A stretch of DNA of 64,000 nt from Deuterostichococcus epilithicus (taxonomy: Eukaryota > Chlorophyta > Trebouxiophyceae > Prasiolales > Stichococcaceae). The position numbers were made by a program, and so were the translations under genes. Below the pieces are notes generated by a model, which was not told the origin of the DNA, searched no databases, and was given only the letters and a program-made list of their open reading frames with translations. Of this stretch, positions 53,545-64,000 are shown in pieces. The first letter of the stretch is position 1. The number at the start of each line of letters is the position of its first letter. The stretch is taken from contig JAVTLE010000005.1 of the NCBI GenBank assembly GCA_033439295.1, positions 2,344,501-2,408,500 of the forward strand, written 5' to 3'.

Positions 53545-56500
53545 TCACTCTGGGCGCCACTGGCCCCGCTGGCGGCGCTCCTTGCCGGCCTGGCCCACCC
53601 TGGACTGTTTCTTGCTGGCCGTCTTGTGCTTGCTGCCGCGGTACTTGCGCGCGTCGCGGCGGTCCAGCAGCTTCGGGTCCCGACAGCCCTGGCCGCCCTC
53701 CCAGTGCCGCGTTGCGTTGCCGGCCAGCGATCTTGGGTTGTGCAGGGAGGCAGCGATGTCACCATTTGCACGTCATAAAGGCGATGCTCGGACCAGGAAG
53801 GCACATGGTCGTGGCAGCAGATGCGCTCATGAGGGTCGCAAGGTACGTGCTGCGAGCTAACATGTAGCTGTCAGAAGGGCGGCGCACTTGTTGGCGTTGG
53901 ACGCCAGGCGCTTTCCGCAGCCGGTGCACCGCTCCCCGATGGGCTGCTCCAGGCTGCAGAAGCCGCACAACTGTGCAGCAAGCAGGGGATGTTTGCCTGA
54001 AGTTTCAAGCAAACGCTGGTGTGGACCAGTCCTGGCAGCGTCACTGGCGAGTTTCATGATGCTTTTCGAGGTCATAGGTTGTGCGCTGAAATGAAGAACT
54101 TGCCATGCGGGCGGCCCACTTCATCTCGTGACCGTCAGTGCCCTCCTCGTGGCACAGGTCGCACGCGAAGCGCTTCCCGCAGCACGGGAAGCGCAGCCAC
54201 CTGCGGCGCGCACATCGGCGATATTGTGCTTCTCCCTCGCATCGAAAAGTTGGGTACTGCAGCCCTTGTGGTGCTGGTGCCCGCGGCTGTGTATATCGTG
54301 GCGAAACCCGCCTGGATGAAGGGCTTCGGAACGGGGGCAAGTGGCAGCACTGGCTGGCGTGGCATGCAATCCACACCGGTGGGAGTGGCGGTAGTGAGAG
54401 CAGGTGCCCAAGTTGGGCAGCGGCTGGCCCGCCTCCAGCGGCCCTGCGTGAAGCCTGGCTCTGCCGCGCCCTGCGGAGGAGAGGTACAGCTCGCAGGTGA
54501 CTGTTGTAGTATCCTGCCATAATGTGAGGATAGCAAGGCGAAGAGAACCGGCTGTCAACGCTGAACATGGGCATCCACAGGACGCCGCATCCGGAACGAT
54601 CTCCAGAGCAGTGAGACTGCCACGCCGCCTGTCTCAAGCTTCCAGCCTGCTCTCACCGCCAGCCGAGGAGGCGCCGTCCTGGCACCGCCTGGCTTCCGCT
54701 GCGGGCCTCCCGCCGCCTCCCGCCGCCGAGCGCGCCGCGAAGCCCACGGACGCAAACTGCAGGCGCATTGCGCGGTGGCACTGACTGCAGTCGCGCTCCG
54801 CTGGCTTACCCACCTGTACCTGCCTGCGCAGAGGAGCACAGCGCAGCGGTCAGTAGGCGAGCCGAAGCCCACACTCCTGTGTCTGGCCGCCTGCTGGCCA
54901 GCAATGCTGACACCTCTTGGCCGGCTGCGCGGGAATCACTGGTGCTCGGGATGGAACCAAACACCCGCAGCAGCTCCGAAGTGTGCTGGAGGCGCCGTCT
55001 CAGGTCTGCGATGCTGGGTTGAGGTTGATACATGGCTGGGGCCGTAGATTTTCTGGTGGCCCACCTGAGGGCGGCCACGGCGGAGCAGGCGGAGCACTGC
55101 GCAGCGAGCAGCGACGGCAGCAGGTCCGTCGGCACGCAGCCGCTGGGCCACAGGCGCGCCAGCACGACGCTGTTTTCGTGCACCAGCGACCCTCGCACCC
55201 CCACCTCCCTGCACGCACATCCAGGCATCCGCAAGGGAAGGGATTGTGAGCCATGGCCAAACCATCCCAAGTGTGCCGACCTGGCTGCGCAGTGGCACTC
55301 AGGCTGTGGCCACAATCTGCTGTGTGAGGTGCTCATTTGCCACACAGTCTCCCTGCTGCCCCAAGTTTGCTGTTGCGAAACAGCTGAAGTATCCAGATAT
55401 CAGGAAGGGACGCAGCAGCGGACTGCACCAGTCGTGATGGCAGTGGGCGCAGCTGCCAGCGACGTTGATGCGACGGGAGCGGCCGCCGCCCTCGCCCGCC
55501 GGCAGCGCCAGCTCGCCCGGCCTGCGGCAGCGCTGGCACAGCACCTGCATAGCCACAGTAAGCAGCTGATGTAAGGAGAAGAACTGCAAGTGCTGCCGTC
55601 TTTGGGTTTCGGCTCATGAGTGGAGACTCATGCCTGGATCGCAGCTGATGCGGCTGCCTTTGTCGTGGGTGTCCGAAGAGAGCACTGCCTTACTGACAAC
55701 AGCACGCCGGCGCCACGGCGCTTGAGGTTGCATTGGCCAGGCTGCCTGGAGCTTCACAGGACCTGCAGCTTCAGGTGGTGCGGCTCGACGACGTCGATGT
55801 TGTCCACTGCCAGGTCCAGCAGCTCGAGGGCGACGGCGGTGCGCGCGCCGCCATCGCCCCCGCCCAGCGCCGAGCTGCCGCCGCCACCGTCGCCACCGCT
55901 GTCGCTGCCACTCACCAACCTGCCATCGCTGTCCGAGCCGTCATCGCTGTCCGAACCGCTGCCGCTGCCGCTGCTGCAGTAGGTGCTGTAGGTGCCGCCG
56001 TCCGAGGCACCGCTGTGGCTGCGACTGAGCGGCGCGCCGCCGTCCGGCCGCCAGCACTCTTGCGACTGGGCCGGGTCCGATTGGGGCCCGGAGCCCAGGC
56101 CCATGTCGGCCGCGGCGCCGGCTGCTGCAACATCCTGCGAAGGCTGCCGCTCGCCTGGCCACCACAGACCGCTGCCGAAGGATCGTCGCGCCGACAGCGC
56201 CGGCTGCAGTGCCTCTGGGTGGTGCACATCTGGCGCCGGTACCGATGCGGAAGCCTTTTCCGCCGGCAGCGCTCCTGCAGCTGCCTCTTGCTCGGCACTG
56301 GGTTGGTCTGTAGCCTGGTCCCTACCAGCACCGGCCCGGCTCGCAGCAGCAGCAGCAGCCTTGCGGCGGCGGGCCACTTCCATGAGCAGGTCCTCCGCCT
56401 GCCATGATGACAATGCCAGAGGTGTTCAAATGCCGAACTGAGATTGCAAATGCCGAACTAGATCGAGAACAGCAGGACACGATGCAGACATTCCAGAGCA

Positions 56501-58066
56501 GCTCTGGGCGCACAAAGTCCTGAGCAGAAGGTAGTACCTGCTGGACATATTGCGCCGCAGCGTTTTCCAGCGACCGCACGAGCGCCTTGAGCGGGGCGGG
56601 CCTGCGGGCGTCCGCCGCCGCCTGCGCTGTCAGCAGCTTGGCCAGCACCTCGGCGCCGCCGGCGGATAGCGCATCGTGGCCGGCGTCTGCAGTCGAAGGA
56701 CTGCTGCTGTCACCCATCCCCGCTGCACCGGCCATGCCGCCGGCCACACTGGCGCCGGCTGCACCGCCGGCTCCGCCGCCGTCCCCGGGACAGCTGGCCG
56801 CGCTGACCACGGTGATGGACCCCACGGCCGGGTAGCTGCTGTCCAGCCGCAGGCGCAGGCGCAGCCTGCCGCGGTCCCATGCGGGGTCTGTCGGCGTCAG
56901 CGCGATCGATGCCTCGACGCCTTGCTGCTGCTGGACTGGGTCCTGCTCGCTGGACAGGTGCATCTGGAATTCGCTGCCATAGCGGCGCTGCAGCCAGGTC
57001 AGCTCCGCTTGGGCTGCTGTCGGGCCTGCAGCCGCAGCAGCTGCTGGCGCTGGTTCTGCTGCCGCTGCCAATGGCTGCGCAGCGGTGGGCGGCGCATGCT
57101 GCGGCTCTGCTGTCGTGGCCCTCTGCTCCGGCTGCCGTGGCTCCGGAGCGTGTACTGCTGCGTCCACGGAGACCTGTGGCAAGTAGGACGTGTGCCTGAG
57201 CAATGCAGTGCAGAGCAATCGGGAGGAGGCAGCCTGTTGCACAACCTGCCGCAACAGCGAGTGCAAATCCTTCACGGGGATTCTGAAGTGTCCACCTCCT
57301 GGTCCTCGTTGACGATGGCAAAGCGCCGCACGGTGGCGCCCGCCGAGTCCGTGCCCTCATACCGCTCCACCAGCTCCGGGATGCTGGATATCAGCGACAC
57401 GAAGTCGCGCCGCGCTGTGTCAAACACGGAGCCCAAGCCGAAGCCAACTTCGCTGCTGGCGGGCCTGGTGTCGCGCCATGCCTGGAGCAGACGCGCCGCG
57501 ATCGCCTCCCGCAGCCGCAGCGGCAGGCGCAGGCTGGCGTCAAGCACCTGGACGTTGATGCCTACAGCCAGCCATGCGCAGCATCAAGCATCAGTTGTGA
57601 CCAATCACGTCAGTCCTGCCACCGCTGCGCGGCACCATTGACAGCGGTTGCATGCACCCGCGGACTCCATGGTTGGATAGAGGTGCAGGGCGATGCATGT
57701 GGCATGGTAGGGTTGCTGCCGTACCTGTGGCGCCATCCTCTGGCTGCTCGACCAGAGTGTGATCCAGAACAGTGCGAATCTGCATGCAGTGATGCCATAC
57801 TGTCCCTGAACTGCTATTCGGTATCGTCATGCGGAAAATGCAACGCTTGACAATACGATGGCAATGCTTGACAATACAGTGGCAATGCAGCCGCCCAAGC
57901 GACAGGCTCACCCTCAAGCTGTCGCAGTCGTAGCTGGCCGCTGTGGCTGGCTGTGGCACGGTGACAGTGATCGTCAGCGGAAAAGGGCCCGCCGCCGCAT
58001 CAGCGGCCCTTCGCATCTGCATGTGCCCGCCATGCTGCTCCTTGAGCACCTTCAGCTCAGCCTGCG
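53545..58066 (-). CDS. CHY-type zinc-finger protein with a long acidic/low-complexity N-terminal part
   Basis: CHY zinc fingers bind several zinc ions through Cys-His-Tyr motifs and occur in varied eukaryotic proteins. The C-terminal module is clear: LPNLGTCSHYRHSHR splices to WLRFPCCGKRFACDLCHEEG and DGHEMKWAARM, then CGFCSLEQPIGERCTGCGKR. It ends HNPRSLAGNATRHWEGGQGC, RDPKLLDRRDARKYRGSKHK and WRPE with TGA. Upstream are Cys-rich pieces (CQRCRRPGELALP, GSCAHCHHDW and AAQCSACSAVAALRW), so extra zinc sites are likely. Before those is a Ser/Asp/Gly-rich stretch (GSGSDSDDGSDSDGRLVSGS). Further N-terminal exons read QRRYGSEFQMHLSSEQD, RGRLRLRLRLDSSYPAVGSI, VLDASLRLPLRLREAIAARL and AELKVLKEQHGGHMQMRRA. 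The LRLDSSYP piece loosely recalls an RWD fold; that is speculative. The start codon is not found. Function is not assigned. Confidence 0.75.
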
Positions 58067-58194
58067 CTGGAAGGTGGAGTGTCTCAATGCATACTTGTCG
58101 ATGCATATGATGGCTGTGCGAACAATGTTGGCTGTGCGAAGCGCACCTGCAAGTTTTCGAGAGCCGTGCGATGATCTTGCGAAAAAGGCATGCG

Positions 58195-58668
58195 TTAACA
58201 CGACGTCACAAGTTCGCGGTAGAGTGTCGCCCTTTGCTGGTAACTGCCAAGTTGCTCTTTGCAGAGGGCATCAAATGTGCTGCTGAGGTGCCTGGCGAGT
58301 GACCGCAGCTGGTCGGCACCTGTATTACGTAATCCGCAGTTCCTGGAAATCAGCCCACTGTGCTGTTCAGCTGTTGCTCTACAATCAGGCTCGCTTCTTT
58401 TGACGTTCAAGCTCTGAGCACGGCGAGAAACTCCCTTGAAGCTCAGCCGACGCTGCCTTGTCTTCCGTCTGAAAGCGCGCCAATCTTGTACGAGGCGACT
58501 CTGAAGCTCGACGACGCCTCGGACTTCCAGCCGTAGAGTTGAGAGGTGTCTCGCGCTAGGATCTTCTTGAGGGCAGCACAGTAGCTTCCGCTCGAAGCCT
58601 GCATTCTTCGCCAAGCAATGGCAAGCGAGCCACCGGACCTTTGAAGGCGGGCAGGCCCAACGCGACAT
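58195..58668 (-). CDS. Possible 5' exon of the CHY gene, or a separate 157-residue ORF
   Basis: An ATG frame (MSRWACPPSKVRWLACHC onward, ending LYRELVTSC) with no internal stop. Base composition is less GC-biased than neighbouring exons. A weak donor (GTTAAC) near its end is in the right phase to join the first placed CHY exon at 58066. There is no family match by eye. It may equally be chance open frame in the divergent upstream region. Confidence 0.25.
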   Translation of the reverse strand: MSRWACPPSKVRWLACHCLAKNAGFERKLLCCPQEDPSARHLSTLRLEVRGVVELQSRLVQDWRAFRRKTRQRRLSFKGVSRRAQSLNVKRSEPDCRATAEQHSGLISRNCGLRNTGADQLRSLARHLSSTFDALCKEQLGSYQQRATLYRELVTSC

Positions 58669-58816
58669 AGGTTATCTACATGGCCACGGAGCCACTGATA
58701 CTATGTCTCAAAGCGTGCGACTTTGACGGAGAGGTGGGCCTCTTACTTGATTCTTGCCGCCGCCGCTGTTGCGGACGGCGGCGCAACACCGCGCATCCTG
58801 TCTGCTGTGCTGTAGG
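58669..58816. promoter_or_regulatory. Upstream region of the CNNM gene
   Basis: This short gap lies directly before the preferred CNNM start. A local 26-base duplication begins here (58791-58816) and its second copy lies at 58835-58860, around the start codon. Confidence 0.4.
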
Positions 58817-58860
58817 ATGCGTATTTCATCCTGCGCGCATGCTTTCTGCTGTGCTGTAGT
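58791..58860. repeat. 26-base direct repeat around the CNNM start
   Basis: GCGCATCCTGTCTGCTGTGC and its neighbour recur 44 bases later with three mismatches. Each copy ends in GCTGTAG, a possible splice acceptor, and each is followed closely by an ATG (58817 and 58862). Confidence 0.8.
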
Positions 58861-61800
58861 CATGTTTCAATCGGTGGATATCGTTCAAGCGCAGGAGTAC
58901 GCAGCGCACCAGTGCGTGTCTGCCTGCCTCCGCACGGTCGGACTCGACTGGGACGTGGAGAGCAGCAGCGCTCTCGGCCTGCTGCCGTCCATTCTTATAG
59001 TCGGCCTGGTGCTGGTGCCGCTGTGCGCGCTCTTTAGCGGCCTCACGTTAGGTGGGCATCTGACAATTCGGGGCGCTGGTGCACGCACTGCCTGTTGATG
59101 GTACAAAATCGCCATGATGATATCAACCCGCGAGTAATGCCTTGCCGCAGGCCTGCTGTCACTGGACATCAATGGCCTCAAGGTGGGGCGCTTGCTGCTC
59201 CTGTCACCAGTAGCTTCATATCACACTGTCATCCTGCAACACAGCAGTCTTCACCTGGCAGCGCAGCAATGCCCAACCTCTGAACTTGCATGCGTGCCGC
59301 TCCCAGATCCTGCAGCAAGGCGGGGAGCCAAACGAGCGCAAGTATGCCGGCGCAATCATGCCGGTGCGGGAAAAGGGCAACCTGCTGCTGTGCACGCTGT
59401 TGCTGGGCAACACGATCGTCAACGCTGCCACGTCCATCGTTGTGGCCGACGTCACTTCCGGCGTTGTTGGCCTGTTCATCAGCACCTTCCTGATCGTCAT
59501 CTTTGGCGAGGTGCGGGGCTGGACGTTCTCCGAATCCTGCTGCTGCAGCGTTTGCATGCCGGCTGCGTTCCGGTGCAGCCACTCATGTTGCTAAGATCTG
59601 CATCATGATGTTCAGCCAGCTAAACCTGATTGACTCGTCGCATGCCCCGTCCAGATCATCCCGCAGTCAATCTGCACGCGCCATGGCCTGAAGATCGGGG
59701 CCCTCTCCATCCCCATCGTCAAGCTGTTTCAGTACGTGCCTCGCCGCCACGCTCTCTGGCTGCAAAAGGACCCCTTCTTTGCCCTTCAGATATGTGTGGG
59801 ATGCCATGGCGTGATCTGCCATCCCTCCACTCTGCAGTTGCTAGGGCGCGCTCTGTTCCACTGCTGCTATGCTGCTCTGATGCAGGCTGCGCCGTCAATG
59901 CTGCCGTCAATTCGAATGCCGTCAATTGCGTGCAAACGCGTTACACTGCTGGACACCTGCAGGTTGCTGCTGTTTCCGGTGGCGTGGCCCATCTCGCTGC
60001 TGCTGGACGCGGTGCTGGGCCGCGACATCGGCACCGTTTACTCCCAGAAGGAGCTGGAGCGGCTCATCGATCTGCACTACTCGGACCCCGACGCCCAGGC
60101 GGAGTCCGGCCTCACCTTCAACGACCACCGGCTGCTGCTGGGCGCGCTGCAGTATAAGCACAAGACGTGGGTGGTGTAGCAGTGTTGTGAGAATGTAGGT
60201 CTGTGGCGAGGCAGGCCCTGTCCGGATGCATCTGCAGGCTCTGAGTCTGGGGGCCGAGTCGTGCAGCCTCTGACGTGCTATGCTGTGAACTATTCTACAG
60301 CGGAAGATTCATGCATTGCAAGGCGCATGGGCGTCAGCAGCCCACCATGGGCTGATGATTTTCGTGCCTTTTTGCAGGGTGCGGGAGATCATGACACCCC
60401 TCTCCGACATGTTCATGCTGGAAAAGTCGCTGCGGCTGAACTTCCAGACGATGCTCGCCATCTACAAATCGGGTGAGCAGCAGCCTTATGATGCAGGCCT
60501 TGTGATGATGTGACAACAGCATACAGTGATGAAGTATGCTGTGCAACTGCATGATCTCATGGTTAGCAGGCAAAGCTGTTGGCCGCTTCTCCTGCAGGCT
60601 ACACGCGCGTGCCAGTCTATGACGGTGTGCGCCAGAACATCGTCGGCATACTCTACTCGAAGGACCTCATCCTTGTCGACTTCGACGACGAGATCGAGAT
60701 CGGAGCGGTGCTGTCTCTCAGGTGGGCATTCTCCATTGTTTTGGGCTGCGAGGGAAGCTTGTGGCGAGCCTTCAAAAAAAAAGCCGGCAGCAGGGAGGAA
60801 TCAGTGAGCAGATGGTTCGGGCTGCAATTGAATGTACACGCCCCCTGCAGTTCTCTTGCCCATGTCGGCGGTGCTCATCGTCACTCCCTACCGATTGCTC
60901 GTTCTTCGCTGAGACGTGCGATTGCAATGGCCTGGAAGTTTGACCGTCTCCTGTTCGCCGGCGCAGATCGCGCGATGTGGGGCATGTGCGCCACGTGTCG
61001 GACGATGCCACACTGGACAAGGTGTTCCTGCAGTTTCTCGCCAGGTGAGCTGGCATCCGGCACTTTTTGAGATCCACGACCGTCCCCAGCCTTCAGAGCT
61101 GGGCCCGAGCTCGGGCATGCGTCGGCGATGTGACTGCACATCGCTGGCTGCGGCGTCAGCTGCTGCACGCTTGCAACGGCGCGCTCGTCGGCGTGTCCGG
61201 ACGACCAGGATGCCTCGACTCATGGGCTCGCAATTGCGCAATCAGTCACAGCCTCTTCACAAGAGCAGGCTGCGACTTCAAACCCGATAAGCATGCATCA
61301 AGGAAGGTCAATCACGAAGGCGCAAATCTTCGCTGTGTGGCGCCGCAGTAACAACCACATGCTGATCGCGCACCGCGTGGCGGTCGCGCCAGAGCCGTCG
61401 GACTCTGAGGACAACGGGCAACAGCTGCAGGAGTTTGCGTCCGCAACCGAGATCACTGGCCTCGTCACCATGGTGATTCATCCTCTGCTGCATGATGGAG
61501 GCAAACGATGGCGCATGCAAGATCTGCGGTTTGGGGAATTTTGTGGGGGCAAGCTAAAACGAGTCACGATGTGTCTTATCATGCACTGTGTGAGGAATCC
61601 GACCAGCCGGCATTGTCGTGATGCAGGAGGACGTCCTCGAGGAGCTGCTGCAGGCAGAGGTGAGGTTTGGAGTGTCTGGGTGGTAGCGGGTGAATTTGAC
61701 AATAGCTGGCGGAGCTCGTTGCAGTTGGCGTGTCACATGTTTTCGATGTGTGGGGGACGCGGTGCCGCAGTCTGGACTGCCAATGGTGCTGCCACGGACT

Positions 61801-64000
61801 ACCGACTGGGAAGTGCTGGCCTGGTTTCACAGCCTGCCAGGCGAATCATTGCGAGGTTGAACCTTCGGATTCGCAGATCACGGATGAGACGGACACCTGG
61901 GAGGAGGCGGGCTCGCGGCGCGGCCCGCGGGGCCAGGAGCTGGAACGCTTCCTCAGCGCCTCCCTGTTCGAGCACAAGGTGCTCTGACGCCCTGCATGTT
62001 GCTGTCCTCGATGTGCTGCGTCCGTCAGCGCTGTCTATATTCCCGCATTGCAGTGTCCTCCATGAACCACATTCGTGCTCATTCGACTGGAATGCATGTC
62101 TGTGCATTTCCGACGCCTTCAGTCTTCTGCTGCGCAGATAGCACGCCACAAGGCGCTGTCGCCGCAGGAGATCCAGGCCATCGCTTCCTACTTGTCGGAT
62201 TCTGTTGCGGAGTTTGCCGGCCTGGGGTCCTCTGACGTCGCACTCAAGGTGCGCACCTGACGTGCAAGCGGCCTGTCGGAAATCTGAGCAACCACTTCCC
62301 GCTGTGACTCGGCCCCAGTCATAGAGCTTGGTTCTATGACTCTATGCTTCTGCTGCCGCATCATGTCTGCACTTGCTGGAGCCCAGAATCAAGGGTCCTG
62401 CTGTCAAGTGGAGCCTGTGGAGGCTCCGAGCGAGATGCCTGCCGGTGCAGGGTCTGATCCGTCACTCCGAGGTGCTGGAGCGGGACGCACCGCCCTCTGG
62501 CAATGCGTCGGAGGCCCTGCAGCGCGTCCTGTCTCGCTCCGTGTCCGTCGGCGAGGTGCGAATGTCGACGTCGTCTGACACCCATTGCCACAAATTCTCC
62601 AGACGCGTGCCTGCAAGGTTCGCAGGGTGTTCCAGTGTGCAGCTGAAGGGCTGGAGTCTGGCAGCGCTGGAGTCTGCAGCTGCGAGTGCTCCTGAAGGCA
62701 AACCCTTGGGTTGCGCGCAGGTGGCCGGGCACGCCTTTGCGGAGCTTGCGGCTGCGGACTCAGAGCTGGTGCTGTACAGGTGAGCGGTCCGATCAAAGGC
62801 CATCGAAGGTCCTGCACACATGTCTGTTGTCGGGAAGTCACCTCCTGGTTCTCATTCAGGAACCTCGAAGAATGATGCAATGCTGAACGTGCTCCCTCAA
62901 CTGTTCACAGGCGGGGCATGCCGTCCGCCAGCTTCACGGTCATTCTGCAGGGCCGCGTGCTCATACACACAGGCAAGTCGTCTCGAATCCCCGCCCAAAA
63001 CCTCCTCCGTCGCCGCATCCTTGAAGCGGGCTTTGGCGCCGAGCTGGGGGCCGCATGTTGGACGGTGCATCAAACCGTGCAGTCTGCGACCCGGCGACCT
63101 TGCGCACCTCGGAACAGGGCAACGATGGCAGCTTCAGTGACGATAGAGGTCGGCTGGAGTTGCAAACCCTCCCTGTAGGGGTTGAAAAGACCAGCATCCC
63201 TTCCAACCCACACCGTGCCTGACCGCACAGGAGCCGAGGACTTTGAGCTGGAGCTGGGACCCTGGTCTGTGCTGGGCCAGCGGGCGCTGTGCAGCGAGCA
63301 CTTCGAGCCCGACTTTGACGCTGTTGCGCTACCGCCGTGCCGCCTGCTGCGCATCCCGGGATCGGCGTACTCGGCGGCGCTCACAGCGGTTCGGCCGACG
63401 TCCCAGCTCAGCCTGCCTGCGGTGAGCTTGTCTCGCGGCGGCTGTGCGTGTCGGTCTGCTGCTGTCTCAGGCGGCGCTGTTCTTGTGCTTGGGGGCACTT
63501 CGGATCGAGGTTTACGGATTGGCTCAGCCACGTGCTCCAGCCTGGCTCAACGCGACTGGGACTATTGTCGCTTTGATTTAGTATTCTACTACAATGGCAA
63601 TGTGACAAGGTCCCGCCTAGCTTGCACAAGCCACCTCCTATGCGTGTGCAGGCCGCGAAGCGGATACGCGGCGGGCTGTCGGAGAGCGTTGAGACCCCGA
63701 CAGCTGGCCAGTACATCTCCGCGCAGGTGAGCGTTTGCAGCTGGGTACCCGGCCAACGCTGCAGGGTCTGCCGTCCAATCGACAATCAATTGCGACTGCC
63801 TGGCTTCATCACGAGCTTGCCAAGTTATGCACGGGTTCTGCTCTGAACCAGATTCTGGTGGACAGGGCACCATCCGCGCGCAACACCCGGCGGCGCGCCG
63901 CCCCGCAATTCCGCCCACCTGGCGCCCCTCCTTCTCTGCCGGGTGGGTTCCCATCAGAGGACTGCTGCTGCAGCGAGCATCAAACGACTCGACACGCTCC
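58817..64000 (+). CDS. CNNM/ACDP-type divalent metal transporter (DUF21 + CBS pair + cNMP-binding-like), 3' end outside window
   Basis: CNNM proteins are membrane proteins tied to magnesium transport. The ATG at 58817 gives MRISSCAHAFCCAVVMFQSV, a likely signal peptide. Then come SILIVGLVLVPLCALFSGLT, LLSLDINGLK, EKGNLLLCTLLLGNTIVNA and TSGVVGLFISTFLIVIFGE. IIPQSICTRHGLKIGALSIP and LLFPVAWPISLLLDAVLG complete the DUF21 membrane domain. The CBS pair follows: VREIMTPLSDMFML, GYTRVPVYDGVRQNIVGILY, SKDLILVDFDDEIEIG, VSDDATLDKVFLQFLAR, NNHMLIAHRVAVAP and DVLEELLQAEITDETDTWEE. The C-terminal cyclic-nucleotide-like domain shows SASFTVILQGRVLIHTG and FELELGPWSVLGQRAL. After GQYISAQ a last exon (from about 63853) stays open to the window edge, so the protein is incomplete here. 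An alternative start at 58862 is possible. At least fifteen exons. Confidence 0.92.

Noticed and set aside
1-64000. Transposons, retroelements, virus-derived genes
   Set aside because: No reverse transcriptase, integrase, transposase or capsid-like sequence and no terminal repeats were seen. The repeats present are short and local.
1-64000. tRNA, rRNA or other classic RNA genes
   Set aside because: No tRNA-like GGTTCGA box pairs with cloverleaf spacing or rRNA sequence was noticed by eye. Small nucleolar RNAs in introns cannot be excluded without a covariance-model search.

Overview
This is nuclear DNA from a green alga, most likely a trebouxiophyte or related chlorophyte; the species cannot be fixed from the window. 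The evidence is a set of short, GC-rich exons separated by about 100-800 base GT-AG introns, often with GTGCG or GTGAG donors and CTGCAG acceptors. The gene set is plant-type: a lycopene epsilon cyclase with a plastid-targeting leader, a DUF3067 plastid protein, a Brittle1-like carrier, a plant-type phosphatidylinositol 4-kinase beta and a peroxisomal CHY1-like hydrolase. Nothing looks bacterial, viral or transposon-derived. Exon edges below come from reading splice sites against known protein families by eye, not from transcripts. Several apparent open-frame starts are TTG or GTG and were not accepted as start codons.

Layout, left to right: a small unrecognised gene (+, 439-1053); an IMPACT/YIH1-type RWD protein (-, 1254-2882); the m6A methyltransferase subunit METTL14 (-, 3371-6670); a divergent BUD31/G10 splicing factor (+, 7663-9181); a two-RRM hnRNP/Musashi-like protein (-, 10516-14498); a DUF3067 protein (+, 14979-15874); cyclophilin A (-, 16456-18103); a DUF819 membrane protein (-, 18423-20470); a mitochondrial-carrier-family protein (+, 21368-23927); a membrane RING-finger protein (-, about 24790-27734); 3-hydroxyisobutyryl-CoA hydrolase (-, 28076-31223); chaperonin subunit CCT4 (-, 31741-35677); PI4K beta (+, 36205-44976); eIF2B alpha (-, 45721-48428); lycopene epsilon cyclase (+, 49454-53315); a CHY zinc-finger protein (-, 53545-58066); and a CNNM-type divalent metal transporter (+, 58817 to beyond the right end). 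There is no operon logic. Many neighbours are divergent pairs sharing a 0.5-1 kb upstream region, and the rest are mostly convergent. RNA metabolism and translation control are well represented (METTL14, BUD31, hnRNP, IMPACT, eIF2B alpha).

The most unusual signal is not a gene. In at least six genes an intron carries a degraded or near-perfect second copy of the adjacent exon edge, usually including the splice site, about 84-134 bases away: PI4K beta twice, then CCT4, HIBCH, eIF2B alpha and DUF819. Both PI4K beta copies keep the reading frame and a usable donor, so they could extend exons by 34 and 28 codons. BUD31 has two further local duplications. Other points of note are a BUD31 that has lost much of its zinc-binding cysteine cluster and gained a C-terminal tail, a METTL14 with an intact DPPW motif, and three introns that appear to use GC donors.
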